Assembly (NCBI RefSeq): GCF_001638985.1
Contig: NW_017265147.1
Span: forward strand, 899,545-963,544
Reading direction: 5' to 3'
Source of the DNA: Phycomyces blakesleeanus NRRL 1555(-)
Taxonomy: Eukaryota; Mucoromycota; Mucoromycetes; Mucorales; Phycomycetaceae
DNA: 64,000 nucleotides
Part shown: in pieces, positions 23,747-34,400 of the stretch
Position numbering within the stretch: position 1 is the stretch's first letter
Layout: each line of letters begins with the position of its first letter
The notes under the pieces: model-generated
What the model was told of the DNA's origin: nothing
Seen by the model: only the letters and a program-made list of their open reading frames with translations
Databases searched by the model: none
Position numbers and translations under genes: made by a program

Positions 23747-24078
23747 GTTCAAGTGAAATTAATGATCATTTTGTTTTAATCAAATCATAAATTGTTTTCT
23801 ACTTATGCATTTGTATTTTATTAGTAGTTAAACACGAACATTATAGCTATTATATATATATATATATAAAAGCTATTGGTTTATCAGTGTTATTCTTCAC
23901 TTAAAGTGTAACTCTATCCAAAGTATAGAAATAGACAACTACAAAGAAACGAATGAAGTGGTTGCACCAGCCGCAGTAAACTTCTTTGTACTACATTTAT
24001 GCAGTAAATTAAAGTATATAAAGTTAATAAAATTAAGTCATGTTTTATTTATCTCTTACTTTGCATAGAAATTTAACA

Positions 24079-25299
24079 ATGGAAACTCTTGTTGTAGCTC
24101 CTCTTCATTCAGTTGATACCATCGATACCACCGAAGATCATTCTAGAATCCAAGCATTTTATCAATTAAAACAAACCTTAAAAAAGAATCAGAGAGTTGT
24201 AAATTATACCACGCGAGATCAGACGATATGGACCTCCTGGAGAATTGAAGAGAAGATATACAAATCTCATCGAGATCCATTGCCTTCTAAAGCACGAGGG
24301 CTCTTTACTGTCCATGAAGATGGAGTGCATCGGGTTGTAGTTAGAGGCTATGATAAATTTTTCAATGTTGGCGAGACCGATGATACACAGGTAAGCTATT
24401 AAAAACTTAATGAGTACATGTCTCATAGCTGTGTTTCTTAGTGGGATGCTTTTCGCGAAGGAACAGAGGGACCTTATGATGTGACACTTAAAGAAAATGG
24501 ATGCATTATTCTCATTTCAGCCCTTTCAGAATCCAGTCTTGCTGTCACATCGAAGCATGCACTCCCTAAAGTTCAAGATGATGAATATTCCCATGCAGGA
24601 GTTGGATACAAGTGGTTGTGTAAACATCTTGCTTCTGTACATATGACAGAACGAGATTTAGCAGAGTGGATATATCATAAAGATATAACATTAGTAGCAG
24701 AGGTATACAAAAAAGGCAATACGAAAATCAAGTATATTTACTTTTATTTTATTTTGAAACAGCTATGTGACGACGAGTTTGAAGAACATGTGTTGGAGTA
24801 TGAACCGGCGAATCGAGGTCTCTACTTACATGGAATTAATTACAACACTATGGAGTATCACACTGTTCCTATGGATGCAGTCCGACAGGTTGCAGTAGTT
24901 TTTGGTTTCTTTCCCCCGGAATACATTTCGCTACAAAATATACAGGGTGTCGAAGATATGAGCCAGGAAATGCAGCGCACCCACAAGTTCCTGGGAAGAG
25001 AGGTGGAAGGAGTTGTTGTGCGTTGCAAGAAAGGCGGAAAGGACTTTCAATTCAAGATCAAAGACAGACAATATCTACAGTACCGCGAATACAGAGAAGT
25101 GACAAATATTATCCTCAGCGCAAAGGATAAAAAGAAGGATGCCAAAAATGTTTGGAAAAGATATGAAAAAACAAGTGATTATATTGATTGGCTGGAAAGT
25201 TTGATACAAACCGATCCTGACCGATTAAAAGATTATCGAAAGAAAAAAGGGATTATTTCAATGAGAAAAGATTTCGAAAAAGAGATTAAATCGAGATAG
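24079..25299 (+). CDS. TRL1: Stand-alone fungal tRNA ligase (Trl1-type LIG domain, Rnl1-like)
   Basis: Three exons (24079-24390, 24442-24702, 24763-25299) give 369 residues. The sequence matches the ATP-dependent RNA ligase domain at the N-terminus of fungal Trl1, which seals tRNA exons and HAC1/XBP1-type mRNA after endonuclease cleavage. Motif I is KENGCI (the Lys that takes AMP), then LVAELCDDEFEEHVLEY, the GLYLHGINYN segment, motif IV EGVVVRCK and motif V FQFKIKDR, with a basic C-terminal region. Yeast Trl1 is about 830 residues, with kinase and cyclic phosphodiesterase domains after the ligase. Here the protein stops after the ligase domain and a convergent gene starts 30 bp later, so the other two activities must be coded elsewhere. 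The ATG at 24079 was chosen; an in-frame ATG at 24040 would add 13 residues. Confidence 0.85.
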
Positions 25300-25329
25300 C
25301 TCTCGGTTCACATACAATAAATTTTATAC

Positions 25330-26737
25330 TCATTCATACTCGTCTGTATCTGCATACTCATCCTTCATATAAAATGTTGGCATTACCAGTGAAGCACGAT
25401 CAAGATACCACTGTCCACAATCCAGTTTTAGCAGAGTGGCAGTCATGACCATGTTTGTCAATAGCTCTTTCACAATGCTGTTTTCCAATTTTACTTCAAA
25501 TATATCGTTCTCGTTGTCATAGTCCTGTAGAATAACTGAGATAAAATCTTCATCCTTGGCCTCTTCGGGAATTGGTGCGATACTTTTTATTTTGACAAGG
25601 ATTTGGTACCGGCGATCAACGACATGAGCTTTACTGATGTTCTTTATAAACGGGTGGACATGAGCGCGTGCTTCCACAGAGGACATTCCAACAGAGTCTG
25701 CTAAAAAGTCGTCGATTAATCCCTGTGTTTTGGAGTTTCCTACAGCCCATGACATGTCCATAGAAGCAGCTGCCTTGAGTTCGCCCTCAAATAGCATACT
25801 ACAAGCCTTGTTGAAATTTCCGGGCAACAGATTGGAGACACGCTTGCATTTGGGTAACTCTACTTTGGCTTGGGCACATATCAAGCGTGCTTTTTCAATA
25901 TCCTCACTGTATTCTGGGCATACGTTACGGATTTGTAGGTATCTGAGAAATGCGTCAATCAGGAGCGGGGCATCATTGAAATCCTGGAGAGCAATAAATC
26001 TACTCTGACGCACAAAGGTATTACCAAGATAGACCTGAACAACTTCTGTGAAATCGACTACCATATCCATATCTTCTTCTTCAATATCAGGAACCTGGTC
26101 TGTAGAAATCTTGGCAGCTTCGAAATCTTGTTCTGCATCAGGATCATTAGGTGTATCTGCACTGGTTGAACGGCCTTGGAATGCATTGGGACCAGTCTCA
26201 ATCCCACCAAAGCGTAAATAGTTATCGAAAATGGCTTTTTTCTCTTCAGAAAACTTATGGTTCTTGCGGTACTTCCACAGCGCGTTTCCGACGCGTTCTG
26301 AGATAGATAGCGCACTTGGGTTGAAAATATTTTAAGTAAAAAACGGCTTACTTTTGGATACACAGGTACTTACGGGTCAAATGGATCGTCTACAGGATCC
26401 TCTGTGTACTTTTCCTGGTAGTCATCCTTGAGTTCTGTACCAGCCTCAGGAAGGTTTGCAGTCTTGGACTTCTTCTTCTTCTTCTTCTTTTTCTTCTCGG
26501 TTGCTTCTCCCTGTCGGAGACTTACAGGGGTTGACAGGTTTGTGGGCATGTTGTCTGCGTTGCTCTGTTCAGTAGTAACCTCCTCAACAATTTCCTGATC
26601 ATCCTCAGATCCTTCATTGGATGCTGTCAAGATGTCTTCACTACGTTCAACATTATTAAACGAGCAGGTGGTTTTTGAGATCTTACTTACACAAATTTCA
26701 CCCTCTCGTTGAGGTTTTTGCTACCAAGGTCTGTCAT
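25330..26737 (-). CDS. ARB1: Arb1, subunit of the Argonaute siRNA chaperone (ARC) complex
   Basis: Three exons. The start at 26735-26737 gives MTDLGSKNLNERVKF, spliced to a Glu-rich segment, a polylysine run (about nine Lys) and DDPFDPALSISERVGNALWK. The core contains NHKFSEEKKAIFDNYLRFGG, then TFVRQSRFIALQDFNDAPLL, IDAFLRYLQIRNVCPEYSED and LLPGNFNKACSMLFEGEL, and the protein ends DEYADTDEYE (stop 25330-25332). These are the signature blocks of Arb1, which in fission yeast holds duplex siRNA on Argonaute before slicing and is needed for RNAi heterochromatin. Its presence implies an Argonaute pathway, consistent with a mucoralean fungus. It is convergent with the tRNA ligase and divergent from RRP41. 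Confidence 0.88.
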
Positions 26738-26889
26738 TTGTTCAGGAGATGAGTAAGAGAGGGTTCCGGAGGTCAATATGCTGTATATAAGCATTGAAAG
26801 CACGACATAAGCCACACTCTGCATTATGTTTGTAGCTATTGGTTCCCCGAAAAGACTTTCATTGTATACTATTTCCTCATCGAGTCATT
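26738..26889. promoter_or_regulatory. Bidirectional promoter of ARB1 and RRP41
   Basis: Only 152 bp separate the two start codons. The gap contains a CCAAT box (ATTGG at 26838-26842) and a TATATAA at 26784-26790 nearer the ARB1 side. The role is inferred from position. Confidence 0.5.
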
Positions 26890-28056
26890 ATGGTATGGAT
26901 GTACACCTTACAATCGTTGTGGGATCATTACTCACAAAAATCTACTGTATAGTCGCGTGTTGAACTGTTAACACCTGAAGGTACGGTTTGAATTACTCTA
27001 AAAATTAACATGAACTAATATTTTTTGACAGGTCTGCGTGTCGATGGTCGTCGCGCTAACGAATTAAGAAAGATCACAGCCAAGACCTCCGTCTTTAGTC
27101 AATCGGATGGATCTGCGTACATTGAACAGGGAAATACAAAGTGTTTAGCTGCTGTATATGGCCCACGAGAGGTAATCATCGAGACTTCCGATAACGATTG
27201 TTACTAATACCTTTTCTCTAGGTGCGTCATCGTATGCAAGCACTTGCTGATCGTGCAATCATCAATGTTGAATTCAACGTCGCCCCTTTTAGTACAAGCG
27301 AACGAAAGAAACGCTCAAAGAATGATAAGTAAGTAATTCATCTCTCAGTAATCATATCTGTATATCTTACTAATATGATCGATTAGACGCTCTCTTGAAG
27401 TAGCCACTTTTATTAGACAAACATTTGAGCCTGTAATCCTTACTAGTCAATTCCCTCGCTCCCAAATTGATATATATCTTCAGATCTTCCAACACGATGG
27501 TGGTAAGTTAATTAATTTATTTTCCGGGCATTAATTTTGAGACTAATGGGACCTCGACTACGGGATTAGGACTACTTCAGAGCTGTATTAATGCAGCTAC
27601 ATTGGCATTGATCGATGCTGGTATCCCAATGTTGGATTATGTCTGTGCATGCTCTGCGGGATGTATTGATAAAGTTCCTGTATTGGGTATGTATATGTAA
27701 CGTGGAACTATTAGTCTGGTTAAAGCGTCTCTAACCGAGATTATACTTTAGATTTGAATAATCTTGAAGAGTCTGCAGATACACCAGAACTGACAGTAGC
27801 AATACTCCCAAGAACAGGCAAAGTCAATCTATTAGAGGTAAATCAACAGGAGAATTATTATAGCTCTTTATTACAAACTTCTTATTTACTTATTTAAACG
27901 CTTGTATATATCATATAGATGGAATCTCGCTTACATATAGAGAAGCTAGCAAGTGTGACTGAATTGGCGACAGAAGGATGTATGCAGATCCACAAGATAC
28001 TGGATGATGTTGTCAGAAAGAATACGCAGCATCTTAAAGACAGACTGACATCATAG
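26890..28056 (+). CDS. RRP41: Exosome core subunit Rrp41/Ski6 (RNase PH-like)
   Basis: Rrp41 is one of six RNase PH-fold proteins in the eukaryotic exosome ring and is catalytically inert, guiding RNA to Rrp44. The spliced protein reads MSRVELLTPEGLRVDGRRAN, then SDGSAYIEQGNTKCLAAVYG, VEFNVAPFSTSERKK, the core FPRSQIDIYLQIFQHDGG, LLQSCINAATLALIDAGIPM, LDYVCACSAG, and a C-terminal helix ending HLKDRLTS (stop 28054-28056). Seven or eight exons. The first exon seems to code only for the ATG (26890-26892), because a GT donor follows at once and the next exon begins with TCGCGTGTT at 26953. That start is inferred from the usual MSR N-terminus. Confidence 0.9.
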
Positions 28057-28206
28057 ATAACTCAATTGCCCTCACAGGGACCATTTGCATTGCGTGACTG
28101 ATTTGTCATGGTAATATGGATCCTCCTCAAATATATTTTTAAAAAATCGTCAGCTCTCTACTTTCAATAAAACGCGCTCTTTCGTGATAATATTTATTGA
28201 CATACA

Positions 28207-31200
28207 ATGGCGTGTCCCCACATTAAAAACACTTCATTTAAAGTACCATCTGCCTATACTCAAGTTCATAAAGAAGAATGCACCCAGTGCTTTGAGTCTC
28301 AAGTAAGGCAGTAAAACACAATAAAAAGAGTTTTTGTTGATTCCCCATGCTAGGATGGCTTGGGTGGCATTGATGTTTGTCTCACATGTTTCAATGGAGG
28401 CTGTGCAGAAACTGAACAATGTCATGCCAAAACTCATTACAACACAAGTCACCATCCCCTAGCCGTGAATATTCGTCGCAGAATTGTGTCTGAAAAGCCA
28501 AAGAGGGTAATTATCAGATTCGCCCTGAAAGATCTCTCATCATTATGTGTCATTTTAGACTGAGGATGAATCCCCTCCTCCTCAGAAGATTAGCAAACTT
28601 GCGATTGTCCCAGACAGCGAGACAATCAAATACGAGTTCTTCACAAAAGTCCGCTGTCGTGCTTGCCCAGGAGTAGAAGTATCCAAGGATACCACTCCAG
28701 AGGTAGAAAATATATAGATAAGCTAAATATAATGAATATCTGTGTTAATTAAATATTTAGTTGAACGCAATTGTTGAAGCTATCCTGGCAACTTTGTCAT
28801 CAGCTAAACAATCAGAGGTTAAAGCATGGGAAGAGGAGATATACCCATGCGAGCATACACTTTGCCTTACACAAGATTCTCCCAAGAAACTGGAAACGCA
28901 GGATCTTGCTCACTGTACAGAGTGTGATCTTAAAGAGAATCTTTGGCTTTGCTTAACTTGTGGCACCCTTCACTGCGGCAGAAAACATTACGACGGATCA
29001 GGTGGAAACAATCATGGCATTGAGCATTTCGAGAAGACTTGGCATGTAGTTTCGTGCAAGCTTGGAACAATCACACCTGAAGGAACAGCGGGTATTACTT
29101 TTTTTTACCTTCCAGATTAAAGATGTATATATGGCTTTTATTCTTACAAAATACTTTTTAATAGATATCTACTGCTACAAATGTAATGACGCCAAACTGG
29201 ATAATGAGCTTGCTGTACATTTAGCCAACTGGGGAATAAATATATCTCAGCAATTGAAGACAGAGAAAAATATGACTGAACTTGTAAGAGGTTATAATAT
29301 TCCATATGTACGCTTCTAATGATTTCAATTAGCAATTGGAGCAAAACATGAAATTTGACTTTAGTATGACAACTGAAGATGGAAAACAATTGGAGCCCAA
29401 GTTTGGTCCCGGATATACTGGATTAAAAAATCTTGGAAACAGGTGCTTTAACATCAAAACTCTTATAAAAATTATATTCTTATTCCTTAAAAATTAATAG
29501 TTGCTATATGGCTTCTATCATCCAAGCTGTATTTGATATCAACACCTTCCAAGACCGTTACTTTATTCAACTTCAAGACCACGCTTCTGTCTGTCAAAAC
29601 GATCCCGCAAACTGCTGGGATTGTCAACTTCACAAATTAGCCGATGGACTTTTGTCTGGAAACTACTCTCTTCCAATTCCTTCTACCACAGACAATGATA
29701 CACTGAGTCAGGAAGGAATTGCTCCTGGAATGTTCAAGACACTCTTTGGAAAAGGTCACGAAGAGTTTGCATCCATGCGCCAGCAGGATGCTTATGAATT
29801 CTTCCAACTTTTCTGTAAAACAGTATCTCAGAAAGAACATACTAATAAAGACCAGGATCCTACCCAGACGTTCGAGTTTTCCTTGGAGCAACGCTTGCAG
29901 TGTGGAAAATGCAGAAAGATTCGTTATCAAGTTGATCCAAGTAGCAGTCTTTCAATTAATGTTCCAGCAAAGAGAATTGGAGAGGAGGACTCAAAGACAC
30001 TTTATGAGCCAGTTGGCTTTTATGAATGCTTGGACAATTTTGTACAGGAGGACACAGTGGAAGGTTACAACTGTCCTCATTGTAAGGAAAAGACTACTGC
30101 ATTTAAGTAAGATATAAATATGCATGAGAAGTTACAAAAAAAATCGACCACTACTAAACCACTAAATAGGTCTGTCAAGTTTAACACTTTCCCTGATGTC
30201 TTGGTTATTCATGCCCGCAGATTTGCCTTTGTTGACTGGGTGCCAAGAAAGCTGGGTTAGTATTGATGATTATATAACTAATAAAACTAATAAATATGCA
30301 ATACAGATGTAAAAATTACTTTTCCAAAGGAGCCTATTAACCTGGATAAATATCTTGGTACTGGCCAGCAACCGGGAGAAGATGTTCTCCCAGAAGATGA
30401 AGTGCTTGCTGAAGGTATAAATATACTGTGATATAAAAACTTTAAAATCAGTGATCTAATTCTAACAAACATATAACTATTAGCACCTTCGTTTGATCAG
30501 TCTGCAGTCGAACAGCTCATGGGCATGGGCTTCCCTGAGATTCGTTGCCAAAAAGCGCTGATCAACACTGGCAACAATGGTGCCGAAGTAGCAATGAACT
30601 GGCTATTTGAACACATGGATGATCCTGGTAAGAATAAAGAAAACCTAAAAAACTAAAAATGACCTAACGATATATTATTTATCTATCTTATAGACATTGA
30701 TGCCCCTCTTGCTACAGCGCCACCTTCTTCTGGTCCAACTGATGACCAGATAACAACATTGTGCGATATGGGTTTCACCCCTGCTCAGGCCAAGAAAGCA
30801 TTAAGAGAAACTGTAAGCTTATACTCGTATTTGAGATTATATACACTTGATGTTGTTGTCTAATACATTCTGTCATAGAATAACTCTACAGAGCGTGCTT
30901 TGGACTGGCTCTTTAATCACCCCGGAGATTTGGGTGAAGCTGGGTCGTCTGATCCTTCAAGTGGTCCTTCTATTCCAGGAGGTATTGTACTGAACCATAG
31001 CACGAAATTGCTTTCTCAACGCGTTATTTGAATTCTTGATTTAGATGCCACACCGCCTTTTGATTATAGAGTCAAATCTTTTGTCTCTCACAAAGGTACA
31101 TCTGTACACTGTGGACATTATGTAGCTCATGTTCGCAAAGAGGGTGAGTGGGTACTGTTCAATGACAACAAGGTTGCTATTGCACCGAACCCTCCTATTG

Positions 31201-31259
31201 GTGAGGCATATGTCTATTTCCTTCAAAGATTTCATTCTGGGAAAAGTTACACCGAATAA
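28207..31259 (+). CDS. UBP14: Ubiquitin carboxyl-terminal hydrolase 14 (USP5/isopeptidase T type)
   Basis: Ubp14/USP5 disassembles free polyubiquitin chains by recognising the free C-terminal Gly. About a dozen exons. In order: MACPHIKNTSFKVPSA, a Cys/His-rich variant zinc finger (CLTCFNGGCAETEQCHAKTH), the ZnF-UBP (CTECDLKENLWLCLTCGTLH continuing to CGRKHYDGSGGNNHG), the Cys box GLKNLGNSCYMASIIQAVF, QQDAYEFFQLF, two UBA domains (AVEQLMGMGFPEIRCQKALI and ITTLCDMGFTPAQAKKAL) inserted in the catalytic domain as in USP5, and the His box HKGTSVHCGHYVAHVR. An intron splits the Cys box directly before the catalytic Cys codon. Stop at 31257-31259. Length of about 800 residues is usual for the family. 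Confidence 0.94.
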
Positions 31260-31486
31260 GTCTTGATGATGCATGTATATATATTGATTGCAGAACCTTC
31301 TAATTAAAATGAAGCGGACAATATTTAAGCGACTACAGCTGTATTCATATCATTTAACATGCTTAAATCAATTTAAATATATCTGTTTTATTTTGTATAC
31401 ATAAATTTGTGCTTGGTGTGTTTTGTACGGATCTTTGTAGGTATATACATAAATATACATCAAGCTTACAGCACAAAATAGCATGT

Positions 31487-34400
31487 CTAACTGCGCATTG
31501 TGCCCATAACCAAAGCCAAGAGAGCCATGCGTACGTAAAGACCATAACGCATCTGGCGGAAATAAGCGGCTCTTTGGTCAAAGTCAACTTCAGGTTCAAT
31601 CTCATTTACACGGGGCAATGGATGTAATACAATCATGTGGGACTGTGCCTTGCTCAAGACATCATTGTTAATAATAAAGGAATCCTTGACGCTGTTGTAT
31701 TCTCCTTCGGTTGAGAATCTTTCCTTCTGAACTCTCGTCATGTACAGTACATCAGTGGAACCAATAACTTCATCTAATGAGCGATAAGTATTCTGGGTAA
31801 CACCTGCTTCCTTTACTTCCTCGATAAGATCTGCTGGCATCGAAAGTGATTCGGGCGACACATAATTGATTGTAACCTGATAATAAGTCAAAAGCTTGAC
31901 AAGACTGTGTACTGTACGGCCATTCTTGAGATCACCAACCAGGGTAATACTTAAACCATTGACTGTTCCAAGCTCTTCGCGGATGGTAAATATATCCAAA
32001 AATGCCTGAGTAGGATGCTCACCGATACCATCTCCTGCGTTAATTATGGGGACTTTTGAGTACTTTGCAGCTATCTGAGCACTGCCTGGCTGTGGGTGAC
32101 GAAGAACAATAGCATCGGAATAACAACCGAGGGTACGGACAGTATCGGCAAGTGATTCTCCTTTTTGTACTGAAGATGTTGCTGCACTCACAGAGACTAC
32201 TTTTCCACCCAGGCGATACATTGCGGCTTCAAAGGAGGAAGATGTACGAGTTGAAGGCTCAAAGAACATAGTGGTAATAACACGGCTTTGCAATAAGTTG
32301 ACACATCCATAACGTTCTACCAAGGCACGCATTTCTTGCGCGACACTAAAGAGCAAGTGCAAATCATTTCTATCAAATTGTTTTGCGCGCAAAATATGCT
32401 TTTTATAAAAGGGAGATCGACCCAAAACTCGAGAAAGAGAAGCGGAGAGTTCAAACGAAGGAGCTTCGTACAAAACCAACTGCCCATCTGGGGTGGCTCC
32501 AAACTTGGCATGCTTTTCTGGGTTAGGTCGGCGGATATTTTCATCAGATGCTGTATCAGAAGACATTGGCTTTTCGACGATTTTCTTCACAGCAGATTTG
32601 ACAGCTAAGGCTTGTGTGGACATGTTACGACCCAGAGTACCATCTGACTTGCAGACGCCTTCCATAAATACAGTAGTTTCGTTTACTACAACTCTGTGTA
32701 TTAAACCTGAGAGGGTTCGGCCTTCAAGGGGAGACCATGACCCATCGCTCTTAGCACAAACGTGTTTTCGATCCAGCTCAACTTCTATATAAGTCTCTGG
32801 CTGAGGAAGCAAACCGAATATCTTTCGAGGATTTTCGTGAAGACGATCAGAAATATCTTTGAGACTCAGGCGGCCTTTAGATACGGCATCCAGAAGTAAC
32901 GGTAGTGTTTCTTGAATACCATCAGTCGGAGACACCGGTTTCCCAAGTTCCTTGCATAGCTTGGTTGGAATTGATCCGATAGAGAAACAGTCCACAATAT
33001 CAAGCCGCTTCCATAAGTCAGCTTGTTCCTTTTTGGTAGGCAAAAGCTTGGTGTTGTCAAATTCTTCTGATGTGAAGAATAAGGAATAAACTGCTATGTC
33101 ACAAGTAACTTCCAATCCCTTCTTTTTACTCATAGCAATCAAATCTAAATCACTTTTCCCTGTCACATTTGATATATGAAGTACACTATTATGAAAGGAC
33201 GCCAGTAAGAGAATTGTTGCGAGATCTGTGCCTTTAGCTTCGGCTACAATCAAATGGGAGCTTGGCCACGATGAAAATACGGAATCAAAAACGGAGACTT
33301 CTCCGCTGCCAATTTTGTCAGTATTGATATAAACAAATGCGGCGTCTTCAGAAAGTTCCCCTAGCCTTGAAGCGTTATCAACAGTAGAAATAGCATTGAG
33401 AATGTAATCTGTGTGAGCGTATTTTCGAGCAATCGCATTGGCTGCTTCGAGAGACGCAGCATCACGAATGTCAGAAGCGTGGACTGAAAGAGTTGTGAAT
33501 CCGGCAGATAATGAGGTCTCTGATATTGCTCCAAAGCTCTGGCTACATCCCATATATGCATTAATATTGAAAAGACCAGGAAGGGTGGCAGATGTGTGCC
33601 CAGTCTTGTAATCTATGCCAAGAATATCATAATCTCCAGTAGGATTACGAGCAAGAGCCTCAACAAAGACTTTGGCACATTTGACATTTGTGAGAAGAGG
33701 AATATCATAGTCAACTGCCATTCTACGAGAGCGATAGCCCTTAGACATGTACGAGGCAGGACGACGATAACGGTTACGAGAAGGCAAATTGATGTATAGA
33801 TCTATCAGGTTTTTGGCCAAGTGCTGTTGAAGAGAATATTCCGCCTTAAGAACATCACTTCCGCCATCCAAAACCTCCAGATACTTAACAGGAATATTGT
33901 GCTCCTGAATAAAGTCGGCTGTACCAGCGGTGGCAAAAAGGATATACCCAAGATTATGAAGCTTCCGTACGGATGGTAACATCTCCATTTTCTCTTTATA
34001 TGAGCCGATTGATAATAGGATGTTCTTTTTGGGGATTGTAAATCCAGTTGCCAATAATGCCTTTAGATAAGCAGAATATTTATCCCTTCCAAAGCAAGCG
34101 ACTTCACCGGTTGATGCCATCTCAACTCCTAACACTGGATCAGCACCGGAAAGACGGCTGAAGGAAAATTGAGGGACCTTAACACCCACATAATCCTTAG
34201 GAATTACAACCTTTGGGTAAGGAACTACTGGCAATCCAAGCATGGCATTTGTTGCCATTTCAATCAAGTCAACTCCAAGAACTTTGGAGACAAATGGGAA
34301 TGAACGAGAAGCACGGACATTACACTCAATAACCTTAATTTCGTTGTCTTTTGCAATAAACTGAATGTTGTATGGCCCAGTGACATTCAGAGCACGACCA

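Larger units (their letters stand above)
20521..24078. other. Gene-free interval with repeat copy B and ORF relics
   Basis: About 3.5 kb between the protoglobin and the RNA ligase. It contains ATTAT repeats near 21408-21425, a hairpin (GTAGTTTAG at 21877-21885 pairing with CTAAACTAC at 21893-21901), repeat copy B, and two short open fragments described separately. No intact gene is supported. Confidence 0.6.
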
